Source: Akkermansia sp. (GTDB taxonomy: Bacteria > Verrucomicrobiota > Verrucomicrobiia > Verrucomicrobiales > Akkermansiaceae). From it: 64,000 nucleotides of DNA. Numbering within the stretch: position 1 is the stretch's first letter; each line of letters begins with the position of its first letter. The position numbers and the translations under genes were made by a program. Location: assembly GCA_030525455.1 (NCBI GenBank), contig JAUNER010000001.1:1-64000 (forward strand), given 5' to 3'. Shown piece after piece: positions 1 through 9,199 of the stretch. Below the pieces are notes generated by a model. The model saw nothing but the letters and a program-made list of their open reading frames with translations. It was not told where the DNA came from and made no database searches.

Positions 1-74
1 TCGTCAAATGAAGAAAAAACTCCCTCAACACCTGCCACCGGTGGCATGAGTAGAGTCAAAAAAATTTTTATCAT
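1..74 (-). CDS. Start of an exported protein, truncated by window edge
   Basis: An ATG at 74-72 opens a leftward frame that stays open to base 1. The first residues are Met-Ile-Lys followed by a hydrophobic run (IFLTLLMPPVAGV), as in a signal peptide. Only 24 codons are visible, so the product cannot be named. The 180 bases to its right, up to the argB terminator, hold no other convincing gene. Confidence 0.4.
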   Translation of the reverse strand, partial: MIKIFLTLLMPPVAGVEGVFSSFD

Positions 75-255
75 GCAGAAAATCCCCATTCCACGGACGT
101 TCCACGACCAAAAAACACGGCAAAAAAACCACCCCAACCAACCCCAGTCACTAAGACAAAAAAATTAAGAAATTTTCAGAAATAATGAGAAAGGAGCATC
201 ATTGACCATTTTAGCCAAATCCGTGGTTAGAGAGTATAAAAAAGGGGTAAATTAA
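75..255. other. Intergenic region, no gene seen
   Basis: The region is AT-rich with several A-runs and no credible open frame. It separates the argB terminator from the leftward partial gene at the window edge and presumably holds that gene's promoter. No clear -35/-10 pair stands out on the minus strand. Confidence 0.4.
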
Positions 256-292
256 GTAAAAAAAGCTGCTCTTCGTAATTCGAAAAGCAGCT
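256..292 (-). terminator. Rho-independent terminator after argB
   Basis: On the minus strand a 12-bp stem (arms 281-292 and 264-275, one G-U pair, 5-nt loop) is followed by seven T. It lies 27 bases past the argB stop codon. Confidence 0.85.
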
Positions 293-318
293 ATGAAAGA
301 TGAGAATATGGTAAAAAA

Positions 319-1212
319 CTAGCGCTGTTCCCGAATAATTTCGGTCCCAATACCATCGGGAGTAAAAATTTCCAGCAAAAGAGTGTGGGGCAATCTGCCA
401 TCAATGAAGTGAACTTTGCGAACACCTGCATTGAGGGCATCGATGGCAGACTTAATTTTTGGAATCATACCACCGGATACAGTACCATCTTTAATAAGTC
501 CTAGTGCTTCCGTTCTTGTGATAGAGCGGATGAGAGAACTTGGGTCTGACGGATCTTTCATGATGCCGGGAACATCAGAAATGTAAATGAGTTTTACTGG
601 TTTTAATTCGCGAGCAAGTGCGGCGGCAGCTAAGTCAGCATTTACATTAAGTGGTTTATGAGTGCCGATTTCTTTGGCGAGAGGGGATACAATAGGTGTA
701 ATTTGTAACTCTAGTGCTTCAGTGATTCTGTTTGTTAAGCAACCAATGACATTGCCTACTTCACCGATGTCAACGGGGTTGCCTTCTGCATCTTTTTCGC
801 GAATTCTTTCGCCTACAAAAATTTCAGTACCAGGGATGCCGATGCCCTTCCCACCGAAGTGGCGGAACATATCGACCAAGCCAGGGTTGATAGTGCCGGA
901 AAGAGTGCGTTCAACGATAGAAATGGCCTCTGGTGTAGTGACGCGTAAACCGTTGACAAAGCGAGCCTCAAGGCCAGCTTCGAGCATAGCTTTAGAAATA
1001 GCCTTGCCACCGCCATGAACAATAACAGGGTTGAACCCCAGAACTTCAAGAAGCACGATGTCTCGCATGAGCTTTTTGACTAATTTGGGGTCGTCCATGG
1101 CACTGCCCCCAAATTTGATGAGGAAAGTTTTATCACGATAAGCTTGTAAGTAGGGCAAAGCACCAACGATAACAGAGGCTTGTTCGATAAGGCGTTCGAT
1201 TTTGGAGTCCAT
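319..1212 (-). CDS. argB: Acetylglutamate kinase
   Basis: Phosphorylates N-acetyl-L-glutamate with ATP, the second step of arginine biosynthesis, in the cytoplasm. The 297-residue product is the usual family length. It shows the nucleotide-binding KFGGSAM (residues 33-39), the VIVHGGGK glycine loop (63-70), the NVNAD motif and a C-terminal SGGMIPK loop. The frame is open further upstream to 1281, but that extension would overlap corA by 32 bp and has no family counterpart, so the ATG at 1212 (MDSKIERL) is chosen. No clear Shine-Dalgarno sequence is visible. It lies 37 bp downstream of corA and may be cotranscribed with it. A strong terminator follows. Confidence 0.95.
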   Translation of the reverse strand: MDSKIERLIEQASVIVGALPYLQAYRDKTFLIKFGGSAMDDPKLVKKLMRDIVLLEVLGFNPVIVHGGGKAISKAMLEAGLEARFVNGLRVTTPEAISIVERTLSGTINPGLVDMFRHFGGKGIGIPGTEIFVGERIREKDAEGNPVDIGEVGNVIGCLTNRITEALELQITPIVSPLAKEIGTHKPLNVNADLAAAALARELKPVKLIYISDVPGIMKDPSDPSSLIRSITRTEALGLIKDGTVSGGMIPKIKSAIDALNAGVRKVHFIDGRLPHTLLLEIFTPDGIGTEIIREQR

Positions 1213-1249
1213 GATGTGAGATGTGGTTGTATGAAAAAGGGGATAGAAA

Positions 1250-2242
1250 TCAGAGAAGTCGACGACTTCTGAAGTAGGCAAGAGGTAAAATGATGGTGAT
1301 AAGCATTAGGCCTAGTGAAATATAGTACCCGTAGTCTGATTGAAGACCAGGCATATTAGTAAAATTCATACCATAAATGCTTGCAATTAAAGTCGCCGGC
1401 ATGAATATCACGGATGCAACGGTAAAGATTTTTACTGTTTCGTTTTGCTCAATGTTGATTAACCCAAGCACGGCATCCAGCATGAAGTTGACGTTGCTAG
1501 ATAGGAAATTTGCATATTCCGAGAGTGACGTTACGTCTCGGTTTACCGGGCGAAGTTTGCTGTAAAGAGTAGCACCATCTTCTCCCTGGGCAATTTCATT
1601 ACTAGCATAAGTCAATAATCGTAGTAAGTTGACCAAACAGTCGCGTTGACGAGATAAAAGGTCACCTACTCGCCCTAAATCCTGGAGGGTCGCTTTTAGT
1701 GCGTGTGAGGCATGAGATTTCTTTCTAGCGGCTAGGTCATGCTCGTCTCTTCGGAAAATATTTTTGGAAATTCGGTCAAGTTCTGCTCCGAATTTTTCCA
1801 AAACGTCAGCTTGTCGGTCGACAATAGTTTCTAGCAAGCCAATAAACGCTTGGTCGCGAGAAATCTTGCTACTACGCAATAATTGATGTGAGAATACGCG
1901 GAATGAATAGGAGTCAGTACGACGAATGGTGATAACCAAGTTCTTTGTCAGAATGAAAGAAATTTCCGATAATATGGGCGATTCTGTGTCTGCTCGACTG
2001 AGTACAGTCGTCGTCATGAAACGAGCCCCGTCCTCTGTGTATAATCGAGAAGTGGCCTCAATCTCTCGAATTTCATCATAAGTCGGAATTTCAATGCCAC
2101 AGAGTTTTTCTACAAATTGGACGTCTTCATCAGTAGGAGTGAAGAGGTCAATCCAGAAAATGGTATCCAAATCCAATCCTTCCGCATCCACTTGAGTGGT
2201 GCGTTCTACGCCATCTGGTGTTTGACAATATAGTCGAATCAT
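1250..2242 (-). CDS. corA: CorA-family magnesium/cobalt channel
   Basis: Pentameric inner-membrane channel for Mg2+ and related divalent cations. The 330-residue product has the long acidic and helical cytoplasmic region, then two C-terminal membrane segments. The signature YGMNF (290-294) follows the first of them (about 269-289), and the basic tail RSRRLL ends the protein. The gene lies just upstream of argB on the same strand, with no functional link evident. CorA family members also include zinc exporters (ZntB type), so the cation is inferred rather than seen. Confidence 0.92.
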   Translation of the reverse strand: MIRLYCQTPDGVERTTQVDAEGLDLDTIFWIDLFTPTDEDVQFVEKLCGIEIPTYDEIREIEATSRLYTEDGARFMTTTVLSRADTESPILSEISFILTKNLVITIRRTDSYSFRVFSHQLLRSSKISRDQAFIGLLETIVDRQADVLEKFGAELDRISKNIFRRDEHDLAARKKSHASHALKATLQDLGRVGDLLSRQRDCLVNLLRLLTYASNEIAQGEDGATLYSKLRPVNRDVTSLSEYANFLSSNVNFMLDAVLGLINIEQNETVKIFTVASVIFMPATLIASIYGMNFTNMPGLQSDYGYYISLGLMLITIILPLAYFRSRRLL

Positions 2243-2361
2243 GCTCTTGATTAGATTTTAGGGGGTGCGAATGAAGCCCTGCATGATGTCGAGTGACACC
2301 CGTACGGGACGGATGATGCCTTTTTTTTGCTGTAATGAAAAGCAAAAACGGCAAATTAGAC

Positions 2362-2396
2362 AAAAAAAAGACCCGATTCAAAGGAATCGAGTCTTT
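2362..2396 (-). terminator. Rho-independent terminator after rplI
   Basis: On the minus strand a 13-bp stem (2384-2396 with 2367-2379, one G-U pair, 4-nt loop) is followed by a T-run. It sits 29 bases past the rplI stop codon. Confidence 0.88.
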
Positions 2397-2425
2397 GTAA
2401 AAGATTGTAGTAATTGAAGAACCAA

Positions 2426-2881
2426 TTAGGCGTTTTCCTTAACAACTACTTTGAGTGTTGCTTCAACCTGAGGATGAACCTTAACGATTACGGAGTGTTC
2501 ACCTTCTGCCTTGATTGGCTTTTCAAGTTCGATAGAGTGACGATCAACTTCTACACCCTGAGCAACCAAAGCGTCGTGAATGTTTTGGTTGGTGATAGCA
2601 CCGAATGCCTTGCCACCTTGACCAACTTCAAGAACGAGTTCAACAGAAAGACCGTTGATTTTAGCGGCTACTTCCTGAGCAGCAGCGAGTTCTTTAGCTT
2701 CACGCTCTTCACGCTTTGCCTTGAGACTTGCGATGAATCGACGATTAGAAGCAGTTGCTTCGTGTGCGAGACCCTGAGGGATGAGATAGTTGCGGCCATA
2801 GCCAGCCTTTACTGTCACCAGGTCGGCTTCTGCACCGAGACCTTCAATTTTTGTTGCGAGAATAACTTCCATCGTTGCCAT
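2426..2881 (-). CDS. rplI: 50S ribosomal protein L9
   Basis: Primary 23S rRNA-binding protein of the large subunit. The 151 residues include the diagnostic N-terminal segment VKAGYGRNYLIPQGLA (residues 24-39), a lysine/glutamate-rich connecting helix and the C-terminal domain. Length matches the family (about 149). In many genomes rplI follows rpsF and rpsR, but here it stands alone with its own terminator. An internal Met at residue 4 is an alternative start. Confidence 0.97.
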   Translation of the reverse strand: MATMEVILATKIEGLGAEADLVTVKAGYGRNYLIPQGLAHEATASNRRFIASLKAKREEREAKELAAAQEVAAKINGLSVELVLEVGQGGKAFGAITNQNIHDALVAQGVEVDRHSIELEKPIKAEGEHSVIVKVHPQVEATLKVVVKENA

Positions 2882-3063
2882 GGCTTTTGAGAATCTGTTT
2901 CGTGAGCGGAGTGTTTAGTCTTTATTGGGAGATTTGTCAAGCATAGAGAGTTAAAAAGTGTAATTTTTTTGGATTTTTCTCAAAAAAACGCGAAAAAATG
3001 ACAGAAAAGTGACATTACGCTTGCTTCAAAGGTCAGGGTTTTGTAGGGATGTTGACCGCAATT

Positions 3064-3092
3064 TTGAATTTTCATTGAAACGATGAGATAAT
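3064..3092 (+). promoter_or_regulatory. Candidate sigma-70-type promoter for purH
   Basis: TTGAAT (3064-3069), a 17-bp spacer and GATAAT (3087-3092) lie about 32 bp before the purH ATG in the divergent rplI-purH gap. This is by-eye matching to the consensus only. Confidence 0.45.
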
Positions 3093-3123
3093 TCGAGATG
3101 CGTATCACAACAGATATTACATT

Positions 3124-4671
3124 ATGGCAATTCAACGTGCACTGATATCCGTTTCTGACAAGACTGGCCTAGAAGAGTTCGCAAAAGGCTTGCACGAGTT
3201 AGGAGTAGAGCTTATTTCCACCGGTGGTACAGCAATTTACCTAAAGAATTTAGGGCTACCAGTGATTGAAATTTCAGATTATACAGGGGAACCTGAATTA
3301 TTCGAAGGACGTCTAAAGACATTGCATCCGATGGTTCATGGTGGGTTATTGCATCGTCGCGATAACGAAGAACACCTACGCCAAGCAAAGGAAAATGGCA
3401 TTAAGCCAATTGATTTAGTATGCGTAAACTTGTATCCGTTCGAAGAAACAGTAGCTCGTCCTGATGTTACACTCGAGGAAGCTATCGAAAAAATTGATAT
3501 TGGTGGTCCTTCTATGCTACGTTCTGCCGCAAAGAATTATGTAGCAGTTACAGTTGTATCTGATCCTGCCGATTATGGTCGCATTCTTTCTGAAATGCGA
3601 ACAAACGGCAATGATACAACTCTTGCGACACGTAAGAATTTAGCAGTGAAGGTGTTTATGCGTACATCTAACTACGATAACGCCATTACGAACTACTTAA
3701 GCAGCCAAGGTGAAGTACGCACAGAGGATAAATTCTGCATTTGTTCCCCTCTGTATCAAGAATTGCGTTATGGTGATAACCCACATCAGAAGTCAACTCT
3801 CTACGGTAACTTTGGTGACATCTTTAATCAGCTTCAGGGTAAGGAACTTTCCTATACAAACGTTCTTGATATCGAAGGTGCTGCAGAACTTATTACACAG
3901 TTCCGTCGACCAACAGTAGGTATCTTGAAGCATACAAATCCATGTGGTGTGGGGCAGGATGATGAAGACCTTTGCAGTGCATGGCAAAAGGCATTTGAAA
4001 CAGACACCCAAGCTCCATTTGGTGGTGTCATCGTTGTCAACCGCCCACTGACCGAAGCATTGGCCCGTGTATTGAGTGGGATTTTCACAGATGTGATTAT
4101 TGCTCCTGAGTATGATGCAGAAGCTCGTGCCATTTTGCAGAAGAAGAAAAATTGCCGAATTATCCGCATGAATACAGAAGCCTGGTTAAACTGTCGCAAG
4201 GCTCCGATTATTCGTTCTGCACCGGGTGGCTTCATGACGATGCAGAGAGATACAGATGTTATGGGGCTTGATAACCTTGAAGCAAAGGTTGTTACAAAGC
4301 GACCGCCGACAGAAGAAGAACTTACAGCCATGCGTTTTAACTGGCGTGTTGTGAAGCAGGTTCACTCAAATGCTATTGTATTTGGTGGAGCAGATAGAAC
4401 CCTAGGTATTGGTGCCGGTCAAATGAGCCGTGTAGACTCTGCAAGAATTGCCGTTTGGAAGGCAGGTCAGGCAGGATTAAACCTCAAGGGTTCCGTAGTA
4501 GCCTCTGACGCGATGTTCCCATTTGCAGATGGTTTGCAAGTAGCTATTGATGCCGGTGCCACAGCATGCATTCAGCCAGGTGGTTCTATTCGTGACGAAG
4601 AAGTCATTGCTGCTGCAGATGCCGCTGGTATCGCAATGGTATTTACCGGACACCGTCATTTCTTACATTAA
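3124..4671 (+). CDS. purH: Bifunctional AICAR transformylase / IMP cyclohydrolase
   Basis: Catalyses the last two steps of de novo IMP synthesis: formylation of AICAR with 10-formyl-THF, then ring closure. The 515-residue product has the N-terminal MGS-like cyclohydrolase domain (LISTGGTAIYL near residue 30, GGPSMLRSAAKN near 128) and the C-terminal transformylase domain (LRYGDNPHQKS, LKHTNPCGVG, VKQVHSNAIV, SDAMFPFADG, QPGGSIRDEEVI). Length is close to the usual 510-530. No Shine-Dalgarno sequence is obvious upstream. pdxJ follows after 36 bp and is probably in the same transcript. Confidence 0.98.
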   Translation: MAIQRALISVSDKTGLEEFAKGLHELGVELISTGGTAIYLKNLGLPVIEISDYTGEPELFEGRLKTLHPMVHGGLLHRRDNEEHLRQAKENGIKPIDLVCVNLYPFEETVARPDVTLEEAIEKIDIGGPSMLRSAAKNYVAVTVVSDPADYGRILSEMRTNGNDTTLATRKNLAVKVFMRTSNYDNAITNYLSSQGEVRTEDKFCICSPLYQELRYGDNPHQKSTLYGNFGDIFNQLQGKELSYTNVLDIEGAAELITQFRRPTVGILKHTNPCGVGQDDEDLCSAWQKAFETDTQAPFGGVIVVNRPLTEALARVLSGIFTDVIIAPEYDAEARAILQKKKNCRIIRMNTEAWLNCRKAPIIRSAPGGFMTMQRDTDVMGLDNLEAKVVTKRPPTEEELTAMRFNWRVVKQVHSNAIVFGGADRTLGIGAGQMSRVDSARIAVWKAGQAGLNLKGSVVASDAMFPFADGLQVAIDAGATACIQPGGSIRDEEVIAAADAAGIAMVFTGHRHFLH

Positions 4672-4707
4672 TTTGAATCATCAGCTCCACTCTGTAATCT
4701 AATTGTT

Positions 4708-5454
4708 ATGCTATTAGGTGTAAATATAGATCATGTTGCCACTCTTAGACAGGCGCGTTATGCAACGATGTTAGATTCGTTTAATGCAGAACCAAGTGTT
4801 TTAGAAGCGGCATATGCTGCACAGCGGGGTGGAGCTGATTCAATAACCTTGCATGTGCGTGGTGATAGACGCCATATGCAAGATGCGGATGCTCTATTAA
4901 TCCGCGAAAAGGTGCAGTTACCCTTGAATTTAGAGATGGGAAATACTCCTGAGATGGTGAACTTCGCATTAAAGCTGAAACCGGACTATGTATGTATGGT
5001 TCCGGAAAAGCGTGAAGAAATCACAACTGAGGGTGGGCTAGATGCTGTTTTTTATGAAAAAGAACTAGCACCATCAATCGAAAAAATGACAGCCGCCGGA
5101 ATTAAGGTAAGTTTGTTTATTGACCCGGAAATTGTCCAAGTAGAAGCAGCTGCACGCTTAAAAGCCCCTATGATTGAATTGCATACGGGATGTTATGCTA
5201 ACCATGAAGGCGAGCTTAGAGCCAAGGAATTGGAACGATTGCGTATGGCCGCTGAGCGAGCCGTGGAATTAGGCATACAAGTTAACGCCGGACATGGTAT
5301 TAATTTTCAGAACTTAGCTCAGCTTGTAGAAGGAATTCCATTTCTATATGAGCTAAATATCGGGCATACACTAATATCTCACGCTATATTTGTTGGGTTG
5401 GAACAATCTGTGAGAGATATGAAGTGTGCAATGTCTGAGCTTACGAAGGCATAG
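4708..5454 (+). CDS. pdxJ: Pyridoxine 5'-phosphate synthase
   Basis: Condenses 1-deoxy-D-xylulose 5-phosphate with 3-amino-2-oxopropyl phosphate in the DXP-dependent vitamin B6 pathway. The 248-residue TIM-barrel protein begins with the family hallmark LGVNIDHVATLRQAR (residues 3-17) and contains VSLFIDPE, IELHTGCYAN, VNAGHGINFQN and LNIGHTLISHA. The DXP substrate is made by dxs, also in this window. acpS follows after 7 bp, a common arrangement in bacteria. Confidence 0.97.
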   Translation: MLLGVNIDHVATLRQARYATMLDSFNAEPSVLEAAYAAQRGGADSITLHVRGDRRHMQDADALLIREKVQLPLNLEMGNTPEMVNFALKLKPDYVCMVPEKREEITTEGGLDAVFYEKELAPSIEKMTAAGIKVSLFIDPEIVQVEAAARLKAPMIELHTGCYANHEGELRAKELERLRMAAERAVELGIQVNAGHGINFQNLAQLVEGIPFLYELNIGHTLISHAIFVGLEQSVRDMKCAMSELTKA

Positions 5455-5461
5455 TAATACT

Positions 5462-5848
5462 ATGGCAAATATCCTTGGGCTCGGTATAGATATTGTTGAT
5501 TTAGAACGTATACGCAAGGCGTATGAACGACACGGTGCGACTTTTGCTCTACGCATTTGCACCGTAGATGAGTGGGCATATTGTGCCCGACATACAGACC
5601 CTATTGCTTCATTAGCCGCTCGGTTTTCTGCAAAGGAAGCAACGGCCAAAGCTTTGGGCACCGGTATTGGAGAATATGCGTCGTTTACAGAGATAGAAGT
5701 TATCCGTAGTGAGAGTGGAGCCCCTGCACTGAAATTGCATGGTAATGCCGCACAAACAGCCCAAGCCCGGGGAATTTCTGCATGGCAAATATCTTTGACG
5801 CACTCGCAAAATGCCGCTGCGGCGACTGTTATCGCATTGGGGGATTAA
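5462..5848 (+). CDS. acpS: Holo-[acyl-carrier-protein] synthase
   Basis: Transfers 4'-phosphopantetheine from CoA to apo-ACP. The 128-residue product has the AcpS hallmarks GLGIDIVDLERI near the N-terminus (metal-binding Asp) and the FSAKEATAKALGTG helix (about residues 55-68). The start at 5462 is chosen because the Met-Ala-Asn-Ile-Leu-Gly start gives normal length; longer versions would overlap pdxJ. It is the last gene of purH-pdxJ-acpS. Its stop overlaps the end of the convergent ispE by 4 bp, and no terminator hairpin is seen there. Confidence 0.95.
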   Translation: MANILGLGIDIVDLERIRKAYERHGATFALRICTVDEWAYCARHTDPIASLAARFSAKEATAKALGTGIGEYASFTEIEVIRSESGAPALKLHGNAAQTAQARGISAWQISLTHSQNAAAATVIALGD

Positions 5849-6681
5849 GCTTTTACTTTGCCGTGCCAGCTCCAAAATGTGGGGTCTAGTTCATCTAAAG
5901 CTTTAGCAATAATTTTTTCTGCAGTTTGGGCATTATCGACAATAGCAAACATCGTAGAGCCTGAACCAGACATCATGGCCACACGAACACCATCTTGATT
6001 TAAGAGCCAGCATTTTATTTCAGCAAGGAAGAGGTGTTTTTCAAACACAGGTCGCTCTAAGTCATTCAGAAGAATGTGACCATCGACGCATTGAGTTGTG
6101 TAGGGGATATGGGGTAATTCTTTAGAGTTTTGCCAGCGTTTGTAGGCATCTGGTGTGGAAACTCCAAATGAGGGTTTTAACAGAACTATGTGGGGCGACC
6201 ATCCTTCCCAGTCATTGAGTGGGGTGATTTTTTCACCTCTGCCGGAACACTGACAAACTTGATTATAGATGAAAAATCCTATGTCTGAGCCAATTTCTCC
6301 GGCTAATTCTGCCAGGTGTTCATTACTGAAACCAGCTTTTTCTAGCTCATTTAGAGTACGCAACACACAAGCCGCATCACTACTGCCCCCACCTAAACCT
6401 GCCCCATGGGGAACGTGTTTTATTAAGTGAATGTGCCATGGCATAGGGCGCCCTAATTCTCGCTCCATTAATCTACCTGCTTTCATGACAAGGTTGCTTT
6501 CATCTACTGGTACTCCAGGGGTGTCGCAACTCATGGATAGTTTTTTTGCCGGGGAAAACTCTAATGTATCACAAAGCTCAAGGGGAGCCATGATAGTTTC
6601 AATCTCGTGGAATCCGTCATCGCGTTTACCGAGGACTTGCAGAGATATATTAATTTTACATGGGGCAGAAACACTAACCAT
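5845..6681 (-). CDS. ispE: 4-diphosphocytidyl-2-C-methyl-D-erythritol kinase
   Basis: ATP-dependent kinase of the MEP isoprenoid pathway. The 278-residue GHMP kinase shows the N-terminal APCKINISLQV substrate segment (residues 6-16), the ATP loop PHGAGLGGGSSDAA (91-104) and a C-terminal MSGSGSTMFAI motif. The ATG at 6681 is preferred over an upstream TTG at 6699: it has GGGG a few bases ahead and gives the standard N-terminus. With dxs (13996-15882) and the squalene/phytoene synthase next door, it supports an isoprenoid theme in this region. Confidence 0.95.
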   Translation of the reverse strand: MVSVSAPCKINISLQVLGKRDDGFHEIETIMAPLELCDTLEFSPAKKLSMSCDTPGVPVDESNLVMKAGRLMERELGRPMPWHIHLIKHVPHGAGLGGGSSDAACVLRTLNELEKAGFSNEHLAELAGEIGSDIGFFIYNQVCQCSGRGEKITPLNDWEGWSPHIVLLKPSFGVSTPDAYKRWQNSKELPHIPYTTQCVDGHILLNDLERPVFEKHLFLAEIKCWLLNQDGVRVAMMSGSGSTMFAIVDNAQTAEKIIAKALDELDPTFWSWHGKVKA

Positions 6682-6891
6682 ACGCCCCGATTTCAGCAAA
6701 GAACATTGCTGTGGTCAAGTGTTCTTTTACCCCCTTTGTTTATTTGTTTATTTGTGGATGTTGAGAATTATTAGCAAAGGAAGAGTAAAGCTTGAACAAA
6801 GTTAGTTAGTTTAATGTCTGAAAAATAGATGGTTTAGTTAGAGAACTAGCTGTACACTTCTGAGGTGCCTAAATACAATGGTGCTGAATCT

Positions 6892-7785
6892 ATGAAGAGC
6901 CTCAACAAATTATTGGCGGCGGTTTCGCGGTCATTTTATTTGAGTATGCGTTTTTTACCAGTAGAAATGCGTGCAGGGGTTTCTGTGGCTTATTTGTTGG
7001 CACGAGCGACAGATACGGTAGCAGATTCTGTTGATATGCCGATGAATGAGCGATTGGTCTTGTTAAAGATGATGAGTGAAATCATAGAAGGCCAGATGAA
7101 TAGAGATGACGCAACTGTATGTTTTGGTAGACTTGGTAGTTTAGGCGGTGAGCAAAAGCATCGTGGAGAAGGTGAATTACTGTGTAGATTCCCTGAATGT
7201 ATAGCACAGTTAGAAGCCTTACCCCAAGATCAGCAGGATTTAGTGCGTGAGGTGCTGAGGGTGATTGTTTCTGGGCAGACTTGGGATTTAGAGTATTTTG
7301 AAACAGAGTCTGCTGTCATGTATCCGGAGCAACTGGAGCGTTATACATACATGGTTGCCGGATGTGTGGGAGAGTTTTGGACTCGCTTAGGAATACTTAC
7401 GATAGGTGAAAAATTTAGTACAAAACCCGAAGGTCAATTATTGAGTTGGGGGCGTCATTATGGGATGGCGTTGCAACTGGTAAATATATTACGTGACAGG
7501 GAAGAAGATTTATCACGAGGGCGTTCATATTTGCCGGATGGAGATATAGAGACATGGTTTCAAAAAGCCGAAGCCGGTCTTAGAGAGGGGGTATACTATG
7601 CTGATTCTTTGCAATTAGGTAGATTGCGGTTTTCAACACTCCTTCCGGCACAGTTAGGGTTAGATACCTTGGCTTTGCTCAAGCAGACACCGGACGAACA
7701 GGGACAGAAGGTAAAGGTGGCTCGGAAGCAGGTGTATGCTCAGATGTGGCAGGCTTTTCTGTTTGCTTGGAAGAAGGCGATGTAG
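6892..7785 (+). CDS. Squalene/phytoene synthase family protein
   Basis: Head-to-head condensation of two prenyl diphosphates (farnesyl- or geranylgeranyl-). The 297-residue all-alpha protein has both aspartate-rich magnesium motifs, DTVAD (residues 41-45) and DREED (202-206) in NILRDREED, plus SRSFYLSMRFLP at the N-terminus. Whether the product is presqualene diphosphate, squalene or phytoene cannot be read from the sequence, and no desaturase or hopene cyclase lies nearby. The ATG at 6892 is chosen; a GTG at 6865 is an alternative. Its last 107 bp overlap the 3' end of the convergent GH75-like gene. Confidence 0.88.
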   Translation: MKSLNKLLAAVSRSFYLSMRFLPVEMRAGVSVAYLLARATDTVADSVDMPMNERLVLLKMMSEIIEGQMNRDDATVCFGRLGSLGGEQKHRGEGELLCRFPECIAQLEALPQDQQDLVREVLRVIVSGQTWDLEYFETESAVMYPEQLERYTYMVAGCVGEFWTRLGILTIGEKFSTKPEGQLLSWGRHYGMALQLVNILRDREEDLSRGRSYLPDGDIETWFQKAEAGLREGVYYADSLQLGRLRFSTLLPAQLGLDTLALLKQTPDEQGQKVKVARKQVYAQMWQAFLFAWKKAM

Positions 7786-9199
7786 CCGGAGTCTTGAGTT
7801 GAGTGGGAGCCGGAGGTGGTTTGGGAGCCAGTAAATCTGTCCACTGATGAAGTTTGTAATTTGGGGCAATACCACCGATTTCTTTGAGTAGTTCTTGGCA
7901 ACGTGAGCTTAATTGCGTGTAGTTTGGTGGTCCCGGCGTTGGTTCAGCAGAGCCGGGAAAAATAAGGTAGCTCACGGAGAGGTCTGAAACAGGGCGGCTA
8001 TAAATACCTGAGCGAGGATTGATGGTTTTTGCCAAACGAATAGAAGCTTCACCTGCCTTGTAGCGTGGCCCTGCATCTCCCACAATGGCCGGGTAGAGCT
8101 TGTCGCCTACAATCACGACGGCATAGTCGCCAAATTGCGGAGAAAAATTGCCACGTTGGTTGACGATACCAAGAGGAACGACAATGAATGGATCGTATTC
8201 TGAAATTAAAAAGCTATATCGCTTAAGTTCGGTGATGACTCTCTGAGCGTGGTCAATTTTAGAATGGAGAGAATTTTTTTCCTCCTTTTTTGCTTTTTTT
8301 AGAGATTCTTTATAAGAAGCGAGACGGTTTTCCCATGGTTTGAGCAATGGGTTTGGGGTATTAGTTTTCTTTTCCCAGCGATATGAAGTACTTGGTTGGT
8401 AGAAAGAACTGTTGAGGATTTTTTCCGGCATGGTGGCTAATCTATCACCATCAGAGCCATCAGAAACAACATCCATTTCGCTTTGCAACCATAGGAGCTT
8501 GCGTTGTGATTGTGGATGTGTGATTTCCAGAATGGTTTCTGTATCGTAGTAGTTATGACGGTCTAGGATTTTTTGAACAGAAGTAAGTTTTTTCCGAATT
8601 TCCGTTTGTTTGCGAGTGTAAAGCAAGCCGTAATAGGGCGAGACTTTCGCGGCCTTGAGAAGTGAATCTAAGTGAGGGAATATTTTTTCAAGATATGGGT
8701 TTATTTTTATGAGGTCTTTTTTTTCTGTTAGAGCTTGTGGTTGTTTTATATTGAGGGTTAGTGTCATTTGATAGTTGCTTTTCAGCTTTCTATCATGCGA
8801 GGCAGTAGTGCCCTGTTCAAAATTGACGACAGTTTTTAGATTTAGTCCTCGAGCAAGTTCGGTGATATTGAGCATAGCACCGATAGATGGACGATGCGGT
8901 AAAACAGGCGGGAATGGAGGATATTGAACCTCCGGAAGAGATAGGGTGCGAATTGGGTCTAAGGGAACAAATGAGCGTAAATCCTGTTGAGGAATAGGCG
9001 GCGGTGGCGGCGGTGAAATTGGCTGTGGCTTTGGCTCTGTGCTGGGGGAAGGTGTCGGTACGCTTATGGTAATGGTTTTAGTTTCCGGAATGCCACGAAG
9101 GGCTCGAATAAATGAAGCAGGATAGGGGGTTAATAAAGAAAGAAGCCCCCCTATTATCCCTACACAAATGGTTATTTGGAACCAACTAACTTTTTTCAT
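7679..9199 (-). CDS. Exported or anchored protein with GH75 (chitosanase)-like domain
   Basis: The 506-residue protein has an N-terminal membrane or signal-anchor segment (about 7-27), a proline-rich stretch (46-80), a lysine-rich middle, a conserved-looking domain at about 330-430, and a Pro/Ser/Thr-rich tail. The segment FGDYAVVIVGDKLYPAIVGD (356-375), then AGP and GEASI, recalls the GH75 chitosanase signature (paired acidic residues, GEAS). That family match is from memory and the enzyme activity is an inference. It is the last gene of the long leftward run. Its start overlaps the SDR stop by 4 bp, and its C-terminal 107 bp are antisense to the prenyl synthase gene. Confidence 0.7.
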   Translation of the reverse strand: MKKVSWFQITICVGIIGGLLSLLTPYPASFIRALRGIPETKTITISVPTPSPSTEPKPQPISPPPPPPIPQQDLRSFVPLDPIRTLSLPEVQYPPFPPVLPHRPSIGAMLNITELARGLNLKTVVNFEQGTTASHDRKLKSNYQMTLTLNIKQPQALTEKKDLIKINPYLEKIFPHLDSLLKAAKVSPYYGLLYTRKQTEIRKKLTSVQKILDRHNYYDTETILEITHPQSQRKLLWLQSEMDVVSDGSDGDRLATMPEKILNSSFYQPSTSYRWEKKTNTPNPLLKPWENRLASYKESLKKAKKEEKNSLHSKIDHAQRVITELKRYSFLISEYDPFIVVPLGIVNQRGNFSPQFGDYAVVIVGDKLYPAIVGDAGPRYKAGEASIRLAKTINPRSGIYSRPVSDLSVSYLIFPGSAEPTPGPPNYTQLSSRCQELLKEIGGIAPNYKLHQWTDLLAPKPPPAPTQLKTPATSPSSKQTEKPATSEHTPASEPPLPSVPVRPVSA

